A DNA stretch of 64,000 nucleotides from Rhizophlyctis rosea (taxonomy: Eukaryota > Chytridiomycota > Chytridiomycetes > Rhizophlyctidales > Rhizophlyctidaceae). Below are positions 1 through 10,399 of the stretch, piece after piece. Made by a program: the position numbers and the translations under genes. Positions within the stretch are counted from its first letter, which is position 1. Every line of letters begins with the position of its first letter. The notes beneath the pieces were generated by a model, which saw nothing but the letters and a program-made list of their open reading frames with translations, searched no databases and had not been told where the DNA came from. Where the stretch lies: contig JADGJC010000128.1 of assembly GCA_027596075.1 (NCBI GenBank), positions 1-64,000 of the forward strand, in the 5' to 3' direction.

Positions 1-1
1 G

Positions 2-487
2 GATGGGAGGTGTGAGGGGGGGTTGGAGGGTGCGGATGGTGGGAGTGGGGGTGGGGGTGTGAGGGGGAGGGAGGAGCTTAGTCCGGATGCTGAGGAGCTT
101 GGTGGGGTGGAGGGGGATGGGGAGGTGGATGGGGAGGATGGGCCGCCAGAGTCGGAGTTCATTTGCGAGGGATGTCTGCAGGTGTGTGGGTCTGAGAGGG
201 AGTTGCAGGATCATATGGTGGGATGTGGGGCGGTTGAGGAGGATGAGCGGCCGCTCGAGAGACGTGCGGGTGGGTCGAAGTTTGCAAGTGCGAAGGACGC
301 GTCGAAGGATCAGGATGGTGATGGCGATAGCGATGCACAGGGTGACGGAGAGGTTGACGGTGTGGGCAGTGGGGAGGACGGTGAAGATTATGAAGGTGAA
401 GATGGGGAGGGCGAGGGCGAAAGCGGGGAAGATGATGACGAAGCCGCGGGTGAAGATGACGGATCGAGTGAAGGAGAGGCAGTGTGA
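2..487 (+). CDS. 3' end of an acidic C2HC zinc-finger protein (partial)
   Basis: The frame is open from base 2 of the window to a TGA at 485-487, so this is the C-terminal part of a gene that begins to the left. The visible ~160 residues are Gly/Asp/Glu rich. They contain one zinc-finger-like motif, C-x2-C-x12-H-x3-C (around 'FICEGC...HMVGC', bases ~160-230), followed by a long acidic tail. The family is not recognised; the tail resembles those of nuclear or chromatin proteins, but that is only an impression. An intron acceptor could lie within the visible part. No catalytic motif is seen. Coding is supported mainly by the zinc motif and the long open frame in G-rich sequence, which can also stay open by composition alone. 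Confidence 0.45.
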   Translation, partial: DGRCEGGLEGADGGSGGGGVRGREELSPDAEELGGVEGDGEVDGEDGPPESEFICEGCLQVCGSERELQDHMVGCGAVEEDERPLERRAGGSKFASAKDASKDQDGDGDSDAQGDGEVDGVGSGEDGEDYEGEDGEGEGESGEDDDEAAGEDDGSSEGEAV

Positions 488-1312
488 TGGGGGAGTTTGG
501 ACGACAGAAGACATGATCGTTACTCAATTGGGGGAAGGGTCCTTCATTCGCAAGATAATTGTTTTTCATATGGTTTACGCAATAGTGCTCTCTTATTGCT
601 GTTTCCCCGTCTTTGAAGCAATTGAAGACATGTGATTTCCCTTTTTTCCAGTGCCATGTCAGGTCTGTTGTTTGGACCATTCTTGACGACGTTTCTGTGG
701 ATGACTGACCTTGTGCGAATATGGTGGGAATGATGTTGCGTGTGTTACTTCTTTTGAAAATGGTTGTTCTCTCTGCGTGATTGTGCTTCGTGATTCTTTC
801 CTTGGTTTTTGGCTCCCAATTGAGCTTGGCCAACTCTCTTTCATCTATCGGTTGTGCAGAAGTAATGAAGCGGTTGCATCGAGCAAACAAACCAGATTCC
901 GGTGGTGCCGGGCGGATGGTGTTCGGTACCTCTCAATCAATGCAGTAGGCCTTGATGTTAAAAGCAGTAAGCTGATGATGTCTTCCTAAGACCATACATG
1001 GTAGGAGTACCTTGCGGTAAAACCACCCATTAGGACGGCGCTCCAACCAACTGAGCAATGAGCTGTTGATGACTATATACAGTACCTAATTTCATGTCGG
1101 TTTTCAAATATGTAAGTCCGGGTCGAGATTGGCGAGATGGTGAGATCACATAATCAGAACGCTCTCATTGCTCTCCATTGCCTTCCTCCCTGCTAGCCAT
1201 CCTTTCGTATACTTCCCACACCTCTTCACTTCCGTCCCAGCCTGAGCCCTGCTATTTCACAACTTGTTATCTAATTGTTGTTGTATTACATAAAGGGTAA
1301 GAAGTTTCAACA
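488..1312. other. Intergenic, no gene seen
   Basis: Short overlapping frames exist on both strands but none shows a domain, a convincing start or splice signals. It probably holds the 3' flank of the left-edge gene and the 5' flank of the tRNA-Ile gene. Confidence 0.5.
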
Positions 1313-1386
1313 GCTCGCTTAGCTCAGTTGGTTAGAGCGTGGTGCTAATAACGCCAAGGTCACAGGTTCGATCCCTGTAGTGAGCA
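1313..1386 (+). tRNA. tRNA-Ile (anticodon AAT)
   Basis: A 74-nt cloverleaf folds without an intron. The 7-bp acceptor stem pairs GCTCGCT with AGTGAGC (one G-T pair), and the discriminator base is A. The D arm has GG in the loop. The anticodon arm TGGTG/CGCCA encloses the loop CTAATAA, giving anticodon AAT. The T arm is CACAG-GTTCGAT-CCCTGTAG-like, with a good B box (GGTTCGATCC). A run of seven T at 1412-1418 is a plausible Pol III stop. This is a nuclear-type elongator isoleucine tRNA. Confidence 0.95.
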
Positions 1387-1694
1387 CTTTATCCTGTTAC
1401 AAGGCTGCTCGTTTTTTTCAATCGTGGTGATTAGCATTTTTGGTTTGATTTCACAAATGTGAGGTGTCGGAAGGGAGGCGAGCCTTCATTTCAATTTGAT
1501 GATGTGTGGGCAGAGGTCATGCACTAAAATAGGTTGCAACGGGACCGATATTTTGGAGTTCGGGAGTTTCAGGGTCCTTACAGAGGTGGCCCAGTGTATT
1601 GATTGTTTTGAGTGTTGCACCCGTTCCCCACCATACTCTAGTTCTCATTCTCCACTGATCGAACGTCCACATTTTTAGAGCAACAAGCACGAGA

Positions 1695-2082
1695 ATGTCA
1701 TCCGAAGGTAGGGGTATCACAATCACCGAATCGTTCGGAACGAGATCCCACAACGTGCATGAAACAGGACCATTTCAACCAGAACCCTTTCTAAACGACT
1801 GGCAGAAAGCCTTTATTTTCAATCACCTTCCACCCAGTAAGATTGACCATCCCTTCAGTTTCCTTCCTTAACAAAAGTATTGACTTCCAGACCCCCTCTC
1901 AACAGTCGACTTCAGTAAACATCCGCTCCGGTCGCATAATGAAATTATCACAAGCCACCATCGATGGACTCGATTCCGGCACACTTCCTACAGAGGATAA
2001 GGACCTCCTTATAAGACAATACGGTTCCAAGGAGAAGGCGGTCGCGGGCGATTCCCGAACTCCTTCAGAAATATCCGGTTGA
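1695..2082 (+). CDS. Small two-exon hypothetical protein, 102 aa
   Basis: Proposed exons are 1695-1836 and 1916-2082, joined across a 79-nt intron with donor GTAAGA and acceptor TTCAG. The exons sum to 309 nt and keep one frame from ATG to TGA. The protein would begin MSSEGRGITITES and end SRTPSEISG. It contains a hydrophobic/aromatic stretch (FLNDWQKAFIFNHLPP) and then a polar second half. No family is recognised. It is convergent with ISN1, which ends 580 bases downstream on the other strand. The model rests on splice signals and phase only; the locus could be a pseudogene or chance. Without splicing, the first exon meets a stop 33 bases after the donor. Confidence 0.4.
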
Positions 2083-2662
2083 ACACAACCACCTACCCCC
2101 GAATCCAACTACAACTACAGCGTCCATGCGTGCCCATCGCCTTTTCCCCTGCCTGGCCCTACAAACGACCCCGCTGCACCTTCGCCCGCAAATTGATCAT
2201 GCATATCAACGTTAGAAATTCACACAGAACCAACGTCATCGTGACAAATTCCAGCAGTAAACACTACACTGCGCGGTAAGCAGATAAATCATGTTTTCAT
2301 TCTGCGGACAATCACTTGCGAGGGAGGCAACATGGTCAGGATCATTGTGTGGCCCCACCCATCTTATGCCTTTATTGTCTGGTCAATGTCAAGGCCATAG
2401 TTTGGCTCATTCACGGCACACTCCCTCATGACCTTTTGGCCTAGAACCCCGGAGTGCAAGAGCCATCACATTGACAACTGAAAAGAAAAGGCAAATATCT
2501 CCATGATAACATCCCCAAAAACCCATTCTTTCATCCGAAATCATCAATCTTTCATGTTACACAAAGAATATGCAAAGAAGAACTTGTATGTACATCCGGC
2601 ACTCCAGGGCAAACCTCCACAAGAACTGCAAACATCCTCCATGCAATCAAAATAAAATGAGC
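2083..2662. other. Intergenic between convergent genes, nothing seen
   Basis: This is the 3' flank of the small gene and of ISN1. A 66-codon frame overlaps the end of the small gene, but it has no family signal or splice support. Confidence 0.5.
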
Positions 2663-5073
2663 CTAGTCCAAGATCGTTCCCACACCCTTCCGCCGGCCCA
2701 ACCTCTCCTCCAATTCCACCAGCACCTCCGCCGTCTCTTCCGGATTAGTGATCCACACGGTGCAACATGCACTCCGCGTGGAGATGTCGTTGCCTGTTGA
2801 CAGGAACTGGGATGCGAAAAGGCAGAAGTCAGACCGTATTCCAGCAATCATGCAAATCAAAACCTCCTCCCGGCAGGGTGTCTCGAGAGGTATAAATACA
2901 TCCTGCACGCACCTGATCACCAACATGCAACGTCTCCCCACCCTCCGCTCCGAGATACTGCCGCAATATGGAGACACCAATCAACTTGTTACCGATATCC
3001 ACCCAAACATCCGATCCACCATTGAATGCACAAAACGGTAACGGCGTCCAGTCGTCTCCCCCTTCCTTTGCCGCGACCCGCGTTGGCGCCTTCAACCGCT
3101 TTATTTGCAAAGCTCGTTGGTGGTTGTTCAGTCTCCGTTGGGCTGAGAGGGCAAATTCGTCCTGTGGGCCAAATGTAAATAAATAATGACCGTATTGTTC
3201 CATCCCCCACCCGAAGTTGCCACTGTCAACAAAACACCCCATGCCCCATCACTTTTACAACTCACCAACTGCTCCCTACTCAACTTCACACCCTGCGGCA
3301 CCACTCCAATTCCCCTATCCTTTCTCAATATCCCAACTTTGCCCTTCAACCCCATAACCTCCGCGCATTCCGTCAATGTCTCTTCCGCGACGTCCAAAAG
3401 TTCTTGGATCCTCTCGATAGTGGCGGATGTTCCGAGGCCTGTGCAGGCTGGGAAGGACGGGTACTGGTCCGGTTGGATGTAGACAAGGTGCTGAGTTTTC
3501 GAGTCATAGCGGAAGAGGTAGTTGCATTCTCCACCTGGTGTCATTTAGGGAGACGGAGTAAGTGGGATGTTTGCCGGAGCCACAATGCAATTTGTATAAA
3601 TGCTCGTAAACCTCATACGGCGCCGGACGAAGTAAAGGGAACGATGGCCAGATACTCTACCAAGTACATAAAACCTCTCCACCGCCTCACTACTCAAATC
3701 CGATGCTCTAAATCCATCCAACAAGCCAGACAAGCGTCCCTCGTACTTCTTCGCATCACCCGGATATCCCGCTGCTGTGACAATAGCGACATATAGACCA
3801 TGCTGGAGAAGTTTGATGAGGAGGTTGACGAGTTTCGAGTCCTGTGCAAAGTCGGCCCCGTCGGCGTAGAGGGTGCAGTCTCCGTCACTGTAAATTTAAA
3901 TTTCACGAAAATGAGCAAATCATCATGAAAACAATGCAGCAACGATTGGGAAGCTCTGGAACGAACAGCGAATGGTGGAGGAGGATACAACAAACTCACA
4001 ATGTGATGAGCCGCAACGATGGTGCAATGGCGGCTACTTGCGCTTCATTGAGGATGTGTCGGACGTCATTGAAAGATGGTGGGACGAAGCGGCGAGCGGC
4101 GATAGAGCGTTTGGCGTTTTGACGGAGAAAGGCGTCTTTTAGTGGTAGAGGGGTGAAGAAGCGGCCGATTGATGGAACGAGAGTGGAGAGTCGGGAAAGC
4201 TCGGCGAGATCTAGTGCAAAAGGGGCGGTTCAGAAAGTGTGTCTGATGATTCTACGAATTCTCCAGATGCTTTCAGCGAATTCAACGGAAAGCCCGATGC
4301 AGCTAAAGCTTATTCTTCCATTTTGATGGAGTGAGTTTTAGTATACCAGCAATCAGCAGGCGGTGTCCAATACCAGTGACAGTGGCTTATAACCGCGATA
4401 CCTGTCTGATACTGACAGCATCAAACTAAATTATCCTGAACTTTCGGCAGACCATTCATTTATCCTTCACAAGTCATTCACGTTCGCTTCATGCCTGCGC
4501 ACTCTTCACCGTTGATTAATTTCACTCACCATTGGTCTCATGCAACATATGATCAACAATTAGATCCTCAACACACACCAAAATCTCACAAAATCGTTCC
4601 ACATTCCTATCCACAACCGTTCTCCCACCGCCATGACCCTCGCCGTCGGGCGCATCAGGATCTGCAAACCAGCCTATGCTTCCCATGCTTAGTTGCCTGT
4701 CATAGCCAAGTGGTGTCCGATCCGGCGCGGGAGAAGGCGTGGAGAGTCGCACATCAGCAACAAGACCAGTGGTAGTGTCTGCAATGTCTTCCCCTGGTTG
4801 CAGTTTCCTTTGCTGTTGACGGGCGGAAGTTTTGTTTGTCGTCGTTGATTTTGGGCGGGTGTGAAGAACAAAGGGTGTGAGCAGGAGGGATTTGATGAAT
4901 TCTATAAAGGCGTCGCGCTTGTGGGCGCTGTTATGATGTGAAGACAGGTTTTGTCAATGAAGGGAAGGTAGTTGTGACCAAGTGAACTGTCAGTGTGGAG
5001 GGCAAGTTCAAACCCGGCGCGTGAAGCAAGATGCTTACCGCAGGTGATAGTTTGTGCTATAGAGGGAGGTCAT
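2663..5073 (-). CDS. ISN1: IMP-specific 5'-nucleotidase (ISN1 family), 510 aa
   Basis: The enzyme dephosphorylates IMP to inosine in purine turnover. Seven exons (5073-5039, 4927-4530, 4210-4000, 3887-3661, 3534-3266, 3161-2913, 2806-2663) sum to 1533 nt, exactly 511 codons. Family landmarks are seen in order: N-terminal HLRAHKRDAFIEFIKSLL; the phrase LVPSIGRFFTPLPL; the HAD-type catalytic FDGD (about residues 215-218) in DGDCTLYADGADF; VTAAGYPGDAKKYEGRLSGLL; GECNYLFRYD; KLSREQL; FNGGSDVWVDIGNK; and HVGDQFLSTGND near the end. Yeast ISN1 is about 450 aa, so the length fits, with an extra low-complexity N-terminal segment. The start ATG at 5073 is chosen because it reads in frame into the conserved N-terminus across the first splice. 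One intron (4211-4529) is unusually long, at 319 nt. Family assignment is firm; single splice sites may be off. Confidence 0.9.
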
Positions 5074-6032
5074 TAGTCAGTTCTTGCAGTGAAGATACTT
5101 CAAAATGGTGTTGCACGCTGTGTGACCGAGTGGACGTGAGAAATGGTTTTGTAGATGACTTGGCTTAAGAGGATGGGTTTGGTTGGTTTGGGCAAGGAAC
5201 CCTAAAAGCGGCGGGAGGAGGCAGTCATGCGACTACACAAGCCACAACACACAGCCAATGCAAAATTCATTTATCGCATTCATGGGTGACGCGAGGGTCC
5301 TATCGGGTGCACCCAAATTATTATAGTATTTACTACGCCCTTGGAAGTTGCTACCAAGGTTGAGAATTCATAAAACCCATCTTGAGACAGAAGCATTTGT
5401 CTTCGTATTCGGAATACAGATAGATGTAAAGTTGATATGGATGGACACAACGCTGTATTCGCGAATGATGACTGGTTCGATATATCCCGCAACAAGTCCA
5501 ATATCTATTGGCCTCGTGTTGACAGATTGTCAATCCGTGTACCGGTGAGCATCAAATCGATTACGTCGAACGATTCTCTAAAAGGGTCACTTTGGAGAAA
5601 AAGAAATCAAAAAGGACGAAGCGACGAAATATCTCCATCGGAAAAAGCCCAACATTGGCTTGACAGTCGCGGAACGGACAAAGAACCGCTCGTTCAGGGT
5701 GCCATGATCGGAATCCTTGCTTCACCAGGTATCACCTGAAAAGCTGAAACTTCGTGTAGAAAGTCAGGACATGAAGTTTTATCGGAAGTGGGGGTGAGCG
5801 AATGGCTCAGAAAGGAGAGATTAGACTACTAAGCCACGACCAGGGTCAGCCTCCGAATGTGGAGGACCTGCTATCCCATTGATCTCAAGCATCTTCGCTA
5901 TTTCACTTGCTCTTCCTCACACGGCTGGCCAACCTCATTCCCATAGCGCTACTTTTCAAAGGACAGTATTTTGTTCCTCTTCGTGCCCTCACTTCCTCCC
6001 TGCGGAAAGACATCCACTTTCCTTCCGTCAGT
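5074..6032. other. Divergent intergenic region, no supported gene
   Basis: This is the shared upstream region of ISN1 (minus) and the peptidase gene (plus). A 100-codon plus frame at 5437-5739 has a possible donor (GTGAGC) inside, but no acceptor, homology or composition argues for it. It is left unannotated. Confidence 0.5.
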
Positions 6033-9000
6033 ATGCACCTCCACTGCCTCATACCACTCCTCCTTCCACTCGCGTCTACCACCTTAGCACAGCAACTGCC
6101 GCTCATAGATACGTCTCGCGGTCCCAGCGCTCACTTCACCCATCATTCCTACAAGCTATCCAGATCCGGAGAAATTGGGAAATGCACCTTAATTGCAGCT
6201 AGTCCTACCATTTTTCGCGGTCACGACGCTGCGTCTAGGATTTCTGTTTCCCGACCTCCAGCCATACGCGAGGAGCACGGCGCCGTTAGCGCCCTTGCCC
6301 TCCGGGGTGATGAGATTATTGACGTCAGAGTCAGGGACGTTGATGGCTTCCCGGAAACGGGTGTTCAGGAAGCCCTTGCTGGTAGGTAGAACATAGATGT
6401 ATGCGAAACAATCGCAGCCGCTAACTCATAGAACTTCCCCACAGATTTACCCCATCTATGCCAAGGACAAGTAATCACATCCGAATACACTGACCTCGCC
6501 GACACATCCGGCTCTGATGACGTTGAGATTATCAAGATAGTCGACAACGGCCCGCCTGAGAACCGCATTGACGTGGTCTTTATGGTAAGTGCCACCCCCG
6601 CCAGGGCCACTTGTTTACAAACAAGAAGCTCTTAAATATGCACGAGAACCGCTTTAACGTTGTTCAATCCTCTCTTTTGGTTTCTGCAGGGTGACGGATA
6701 CACTCTCTCGGAACGGGACCGCTTCTTTGACGACATCCGGCGTCTCACCTCTGACATGTTCAACGGAACGACCTTCGCAACTACTTTGCCGCTATTCAAC
6801 ATCTGGGCAATCTTCAAACCCAGCAAAGAGAGTGGCATTGGAGTAAGACAACGTGATCAATTGTGTCTTTGAGGAGCAGGGTATGCCCAATATCCATTCG
6901 GAGTAATAATTTATATGCATCTTTTATATGTAGGTCGGTGGAGTCCCAAAAGACACAGGTGAGTTATCAACTTTGGTTCCAGCCTACGGAAGCAACAAGG
7001 GGAACAGAGGGACCATGGGAGGCAACGAGCCTGCCGCAAAAAAAAAGGAATTTCTCGCACGCAGGATCAAAATCGTCGCCTGCAGGATTCGAACCTGCGC
7101 TCCCAGAAGGAAATGGCTTAGCAGGCCACCGCGTTAACCACTCCGCCAAAGCGACTTATTGTTCCTGTAAAACTAAGTGGCTGGGTCCAGTCATTTATTT
7201 CCGGGAAGAGTAGGGAGGACGTGGGGAAGTTTAACTTCGCAACGGAGCGATGAAGGGAAGGGTTGGACCAGGAGGAGTGATTGATTGAGGCCACCGTGTT
7301 GACGACTCTGGGTTAGCAAGTCTGCTGTGGTGTTAATTCGTACTCGGCGATGTTCTTTGCGGAATGAAAGGATGCGGGTGTGAAGGGTCCCCTCTCTGGC
7401 GGAGTGGTTGACGCGGTGACAGGGGACAAGGGCTGTTCGATGTTGATGATGTGGCGGAGTGGTTAACGCGGTGGAAGTAGGACATTCAATGTTCACGATG
7501 TGGCGGAGTACCACCGCGTTAACCACTCCGCCAAGACCGGGTCCTTCTCAGTGATGGGGAAGGGACGAAGTATACTTGATTTTTGCCTTCACAATGCCAT
7601 ACTTACCAAACCCATTTCATTCCCTCACCTCATACACCAGCTTTCGGCCTATATCGCGACGGCACCGAGCTCCGCGGCATCTACTGGTAAGTCCTCATCA
7701 CCCTCCTCTTTGCATCAGACCTCCGCAAACCGCCACTTCTCGGTACCAATCCCCTCACCAAACCTCTCCCCCAGCTCCAAACCCCTCCTCGCCCGCCAAA
7801 CCTGCGCCCTAACCGGTCCCCACGCCTGCGACTACCCCTCCCTCATCGCCAACTCCCCGTACTATGGCGGCCTCGGTGGCGAATTCGTCATATCCACCCG
7901 CTCAAAAACCTCCGGCACCATCGTCCTCCGCCACGAAATGGGTCACAATTTCGTCGACGTCGGCGAGGAATATGATGGGGGCCAGGTGTATAGTGGTGTT
8001 AATAGTAGTCCGAATTTGTTTAATTTGAAATGGAAGCATTGGTTGAGTGGAGGGACCGGGGGGAGGGTGAGGGAGGAGAGGAGTGTTTTGAGGGTTCAGG
8101 AGTGAGTATGGCATAGAAATCGATCTTGAAATGGACATTGTCTTGGATTTTACCAATGTTCTCGTCCAACTCTACTACCAGCTACTCGTGGTACGACCTG
8201 GCGAAAGGCGCATACCACATTGCGTTCCAGAGCGATGGAAAGTACGAGCGGTGGTTCATGCAGATCAGTGCGTCGGGTGTGGAGGTGAGTTTGTATGTTC
8301 GACTTGTACATTGTGAGCTTGTTGTAGCTCGACAAAAGGGACATCTGAGGCTCTGACCCTTTTCAACAAAAATCATCATGCATGATTTTTATTCTATTAC
8401 AGGTCGACGGCGCCCTAGAAGTCTACCTTGACGGCACGCCCTTAGGATGGAACACAACGGGGAATTTGGATCGCGGGTTCCATCGGGTAAGGAAAGATGA
8501 GGTTTTCAGTACGGATGTGCGCTCTGGATTGGTATTTACATTCGTCCTATTCCTTTTCACCTCCAGTGGTCGCGAGAAAGCGGCCTCTCGCGCGGGAGGC
8601 ACGAATTGGTATTCAAAATGGGTGTCCCACCATCCAAAGGAAGCCCCATCCGTCAACTATGTTCCGTGACTTTGCACGAGTATGGTGGCGAGGATACCTT
8701 TAGTGAGTTCTTCCCCAGCTTTTTTATTACTGCCCTTCCTTTGCGACATCCTACTGACCCCGCGCGTGGCTTCCTTTGCACCATACAGGATGGTCCAACG
8801 ACATAGTATCAGCCTACCCCGTCTGGTCCCTCTACGGCGTAAAACACTACCGTCCAACAAACGAAGGATGCTTGATGCGCAATATGAGTAGCGAAGCCTT
8901 TTGTTCAAGTACTGTGTCATGCCCCTCCATTCACTTACCAAAGATAACTACCATTTTTCAGTCCTCTAACCTCTCCTCCCCCAATATACCAGTCTGCAAA

Positions 9001-9321
9001 GAAGGCCTCTGGCAAAACCTCCTCTCAAAACTCTCCCTAATCGACTCCATCACCTGTCATTCCCAAACAATCAAGGTCACGCCCCTCCCGCTGGCGCAAT
9101 TCCGCAAACAACCCATCACTATGTTGGAGGAGATGCGGATCAAGTGGTTCCGCGATGGGAAGGAGGTGGAGGAGTTGGAGGGCAAGTGGAAGGTTAAGAT
9201 TGATGATGATCATGAGTTTGGGAGAGAGGGGTGGGAGGTTGAAGTTGAGTTTGTGACGAGAGAGGTTAGGAAGGATAAGAGGGGTGTTATGAGGGAGAAG
9301 AGGAAGGTTAGAGGTTGTTAG
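6033..9321 (+). CDS. Secreted M64-type (IgA-peptidase family) metallopeptidase, 603 aa
   Basis: Eleven exons: 6033-6381, 6445-6584, 6690-6842, 6934-6958, 7641-7686, 7775-8101, 8182-8284, 8403-8486, 8567-8702, 8789-8908, 8993-9321. They sum to 1812 nt, 604 codons. The N-terminus is a clear signal peptide (MHLHCLIPLLLPLASTTLA). The catalytic zinc motif HEMGHNF (residues ~291-297) is followed by GEEYDGG, where many M64 members have DEY. Other M64-like phrases are MGDGYT, YGGLGGEF and LKWKHWL, and a beta-rich domain (SWYDLAKGAYHI, VDGALEVYLDG) follows. Expected role: extracellular or cell-surface protein degradation, in keeping with a saprobic or parasitic zoosporic fungus. Substrate is unknown. 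The fourth intron (6959-7640, 682 nt) is much longer than the rest and houses a tRNA gene. Exon 4 is a 25-nt microexon. Confidence 0.88.
7074..7155 (-). tRNA. tRNA-Ser (anticodon GCT), inside an intron of the M64 gene
   Basis: An 82-nt class II tRNA lies on the strand opposite its host gene. The acceptor stem pairs GTCGCTT with AGGCGAC, and the discriminator is G, as is usual for serine tRNAs. The A box is TGGCGGAGTGG and the anticodon loop CTGCTAA gives GCT. A long variable arm is present and the B box is GGTTCGAATCC. No tRNA intron. On the minus strand a T4 follows at once, and a longer T run (complement of the A tract near 7037-7046) lies about 30 bases on; both are good Pol III terminators. 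Confidence 0.95.
7291..7533. repeat. Cluster of tRNA-Ser 5'-half fragments, both orientations
   Basis: Pieces match the first ~23 bases after the acceptor stem of the neighbouring tRNA-Ser (TGGCGGAGTGG through the A box). Plus-strand copies are at 7397-7418 (one change), 7452-7474 (perfect) and 7501-7509 (9 bases, truncated). An inverted perfect copy is at 7511-7533 and a degenerate inverted copy at about 7291-7310. The copies at 7452-7474 and 7511-7533 can form a 23-bp hairpin with a 36-nt loop. The plus copies sit in a roughly 50-55 base repeating unit sharing GATGATGTGGCGGAGT-like text. None has a T arm, so these are fragments, not tRNA genes. Confidence 0.85.
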
Positions 9322-10399
9322 TGCATCGGGAAAGTATGCTTTGTATGCTTTGCTGATTACATAACACTGCACGCATCTGCTCTCTCTTTTAGCTGTTTTG
9401 ATCGTACTGCCAGTAGCTCAAATGCACATCCCGTTCTTGAAAGCAATATCAAGAAAGCATCGTTCCAAACCTACCAGCAAGGTTTAACGAAGGGCCTCAC
9501 TCCATTTTGTGTACTTCTACTTCGAGTTCGCTCGTCCTAGTCTTCACCTTCCATTGCGATCTGCATAAGGTAGGACTGTGACCGGTTCCAAACACCGGGT
9601 TCAACATCACCTTCTGCCATTGGCGAAAGGAGGAGAAATGCATCCTTCAAAGGGCGTAAATTTCAACACACTGGAGTGGTAAGAAGGTTGACAACCTGCA
9701 AGTTATTTTGTCCCTTGGTCTGAGATTGCATAATTTCCGTTTGAGATAGAAAAAGCCTTAAGGCCTCGTTTAGGCGGGAACATCCCTAGCCCGTCGCGCA
9801 CAGCTTGCCCATCGCTGCACATTGTGTAAAATAAGGTCATTGTTTGTATGCAGGTGAAAAGAAGTGAGATTCTTAGCACCTTCAAAGACGGAGAACGTCA
9901 AGAATAAGTAGAATGCATTCCAATGGCCATCTGTATATTGGCAGCGCGGGAGAGCCCCACGTTGAAGTCCAAGGAAGAGAGGGAGGAGCTGACCCTGTTA
10001 AGATGACTGTGCCTCGCACCTTAACACCACCACCCGCAGCGACTCGCCCCCAAAACCCAAACATCCCGCATAACGCAACCCCATTCACTCATCACGCAAT
10101 CCATTCAAAAGAAGCAAATGCCCCTTCCTCCACTTGAGATTGCACCATTGCCAAAGTAACGCCATGTACAAAAAGCAAAAGGGCTCCCACAGACCTCACA
10201 ATTTCCACTCCATCCCCATCCCTCAAATCACATCAAATCATTCGAAAACAAAACATATATTGATATGGGCAAGGACATCACGTCCCCCGCATCAAGCAAA
10301 AATAACAGCTAAAAGTCTTCTAAGATAGTGCCAACAAGAAGTGCAAACGAATTCCCACCAACTGACGACTCCGAAGTGCCTACAACATTCTAACCACAT
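9322..10399. other. Intergenic between convergent genes, nothing seen
   Basis: This holds the 3' flanks of the M64 peptidase gene (plus) and Egt1 (minus). Only short frames without homology or splice logic are present. Confidence 0.5.

Noticed and set aside
159..890. 243-codon minus-strand frame over the left-edge gene
   Set aside because: His/Pro/Arg-rich translation is the antisense shadow of the G-rich acidic coding strand.
5437..5739. 100-codon plus-strand frame upstream of the peptidase gene
   Set aside because: No family signal, no acceptor to match its internal donor, and it sits in a divergent promoter region.
7191..7526. Minus-strand 111-codon frame across the tRNA-fragment cluster
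   Set aside because: It is made of the repeated tRNA pieces and lies within an intron; no protein family.
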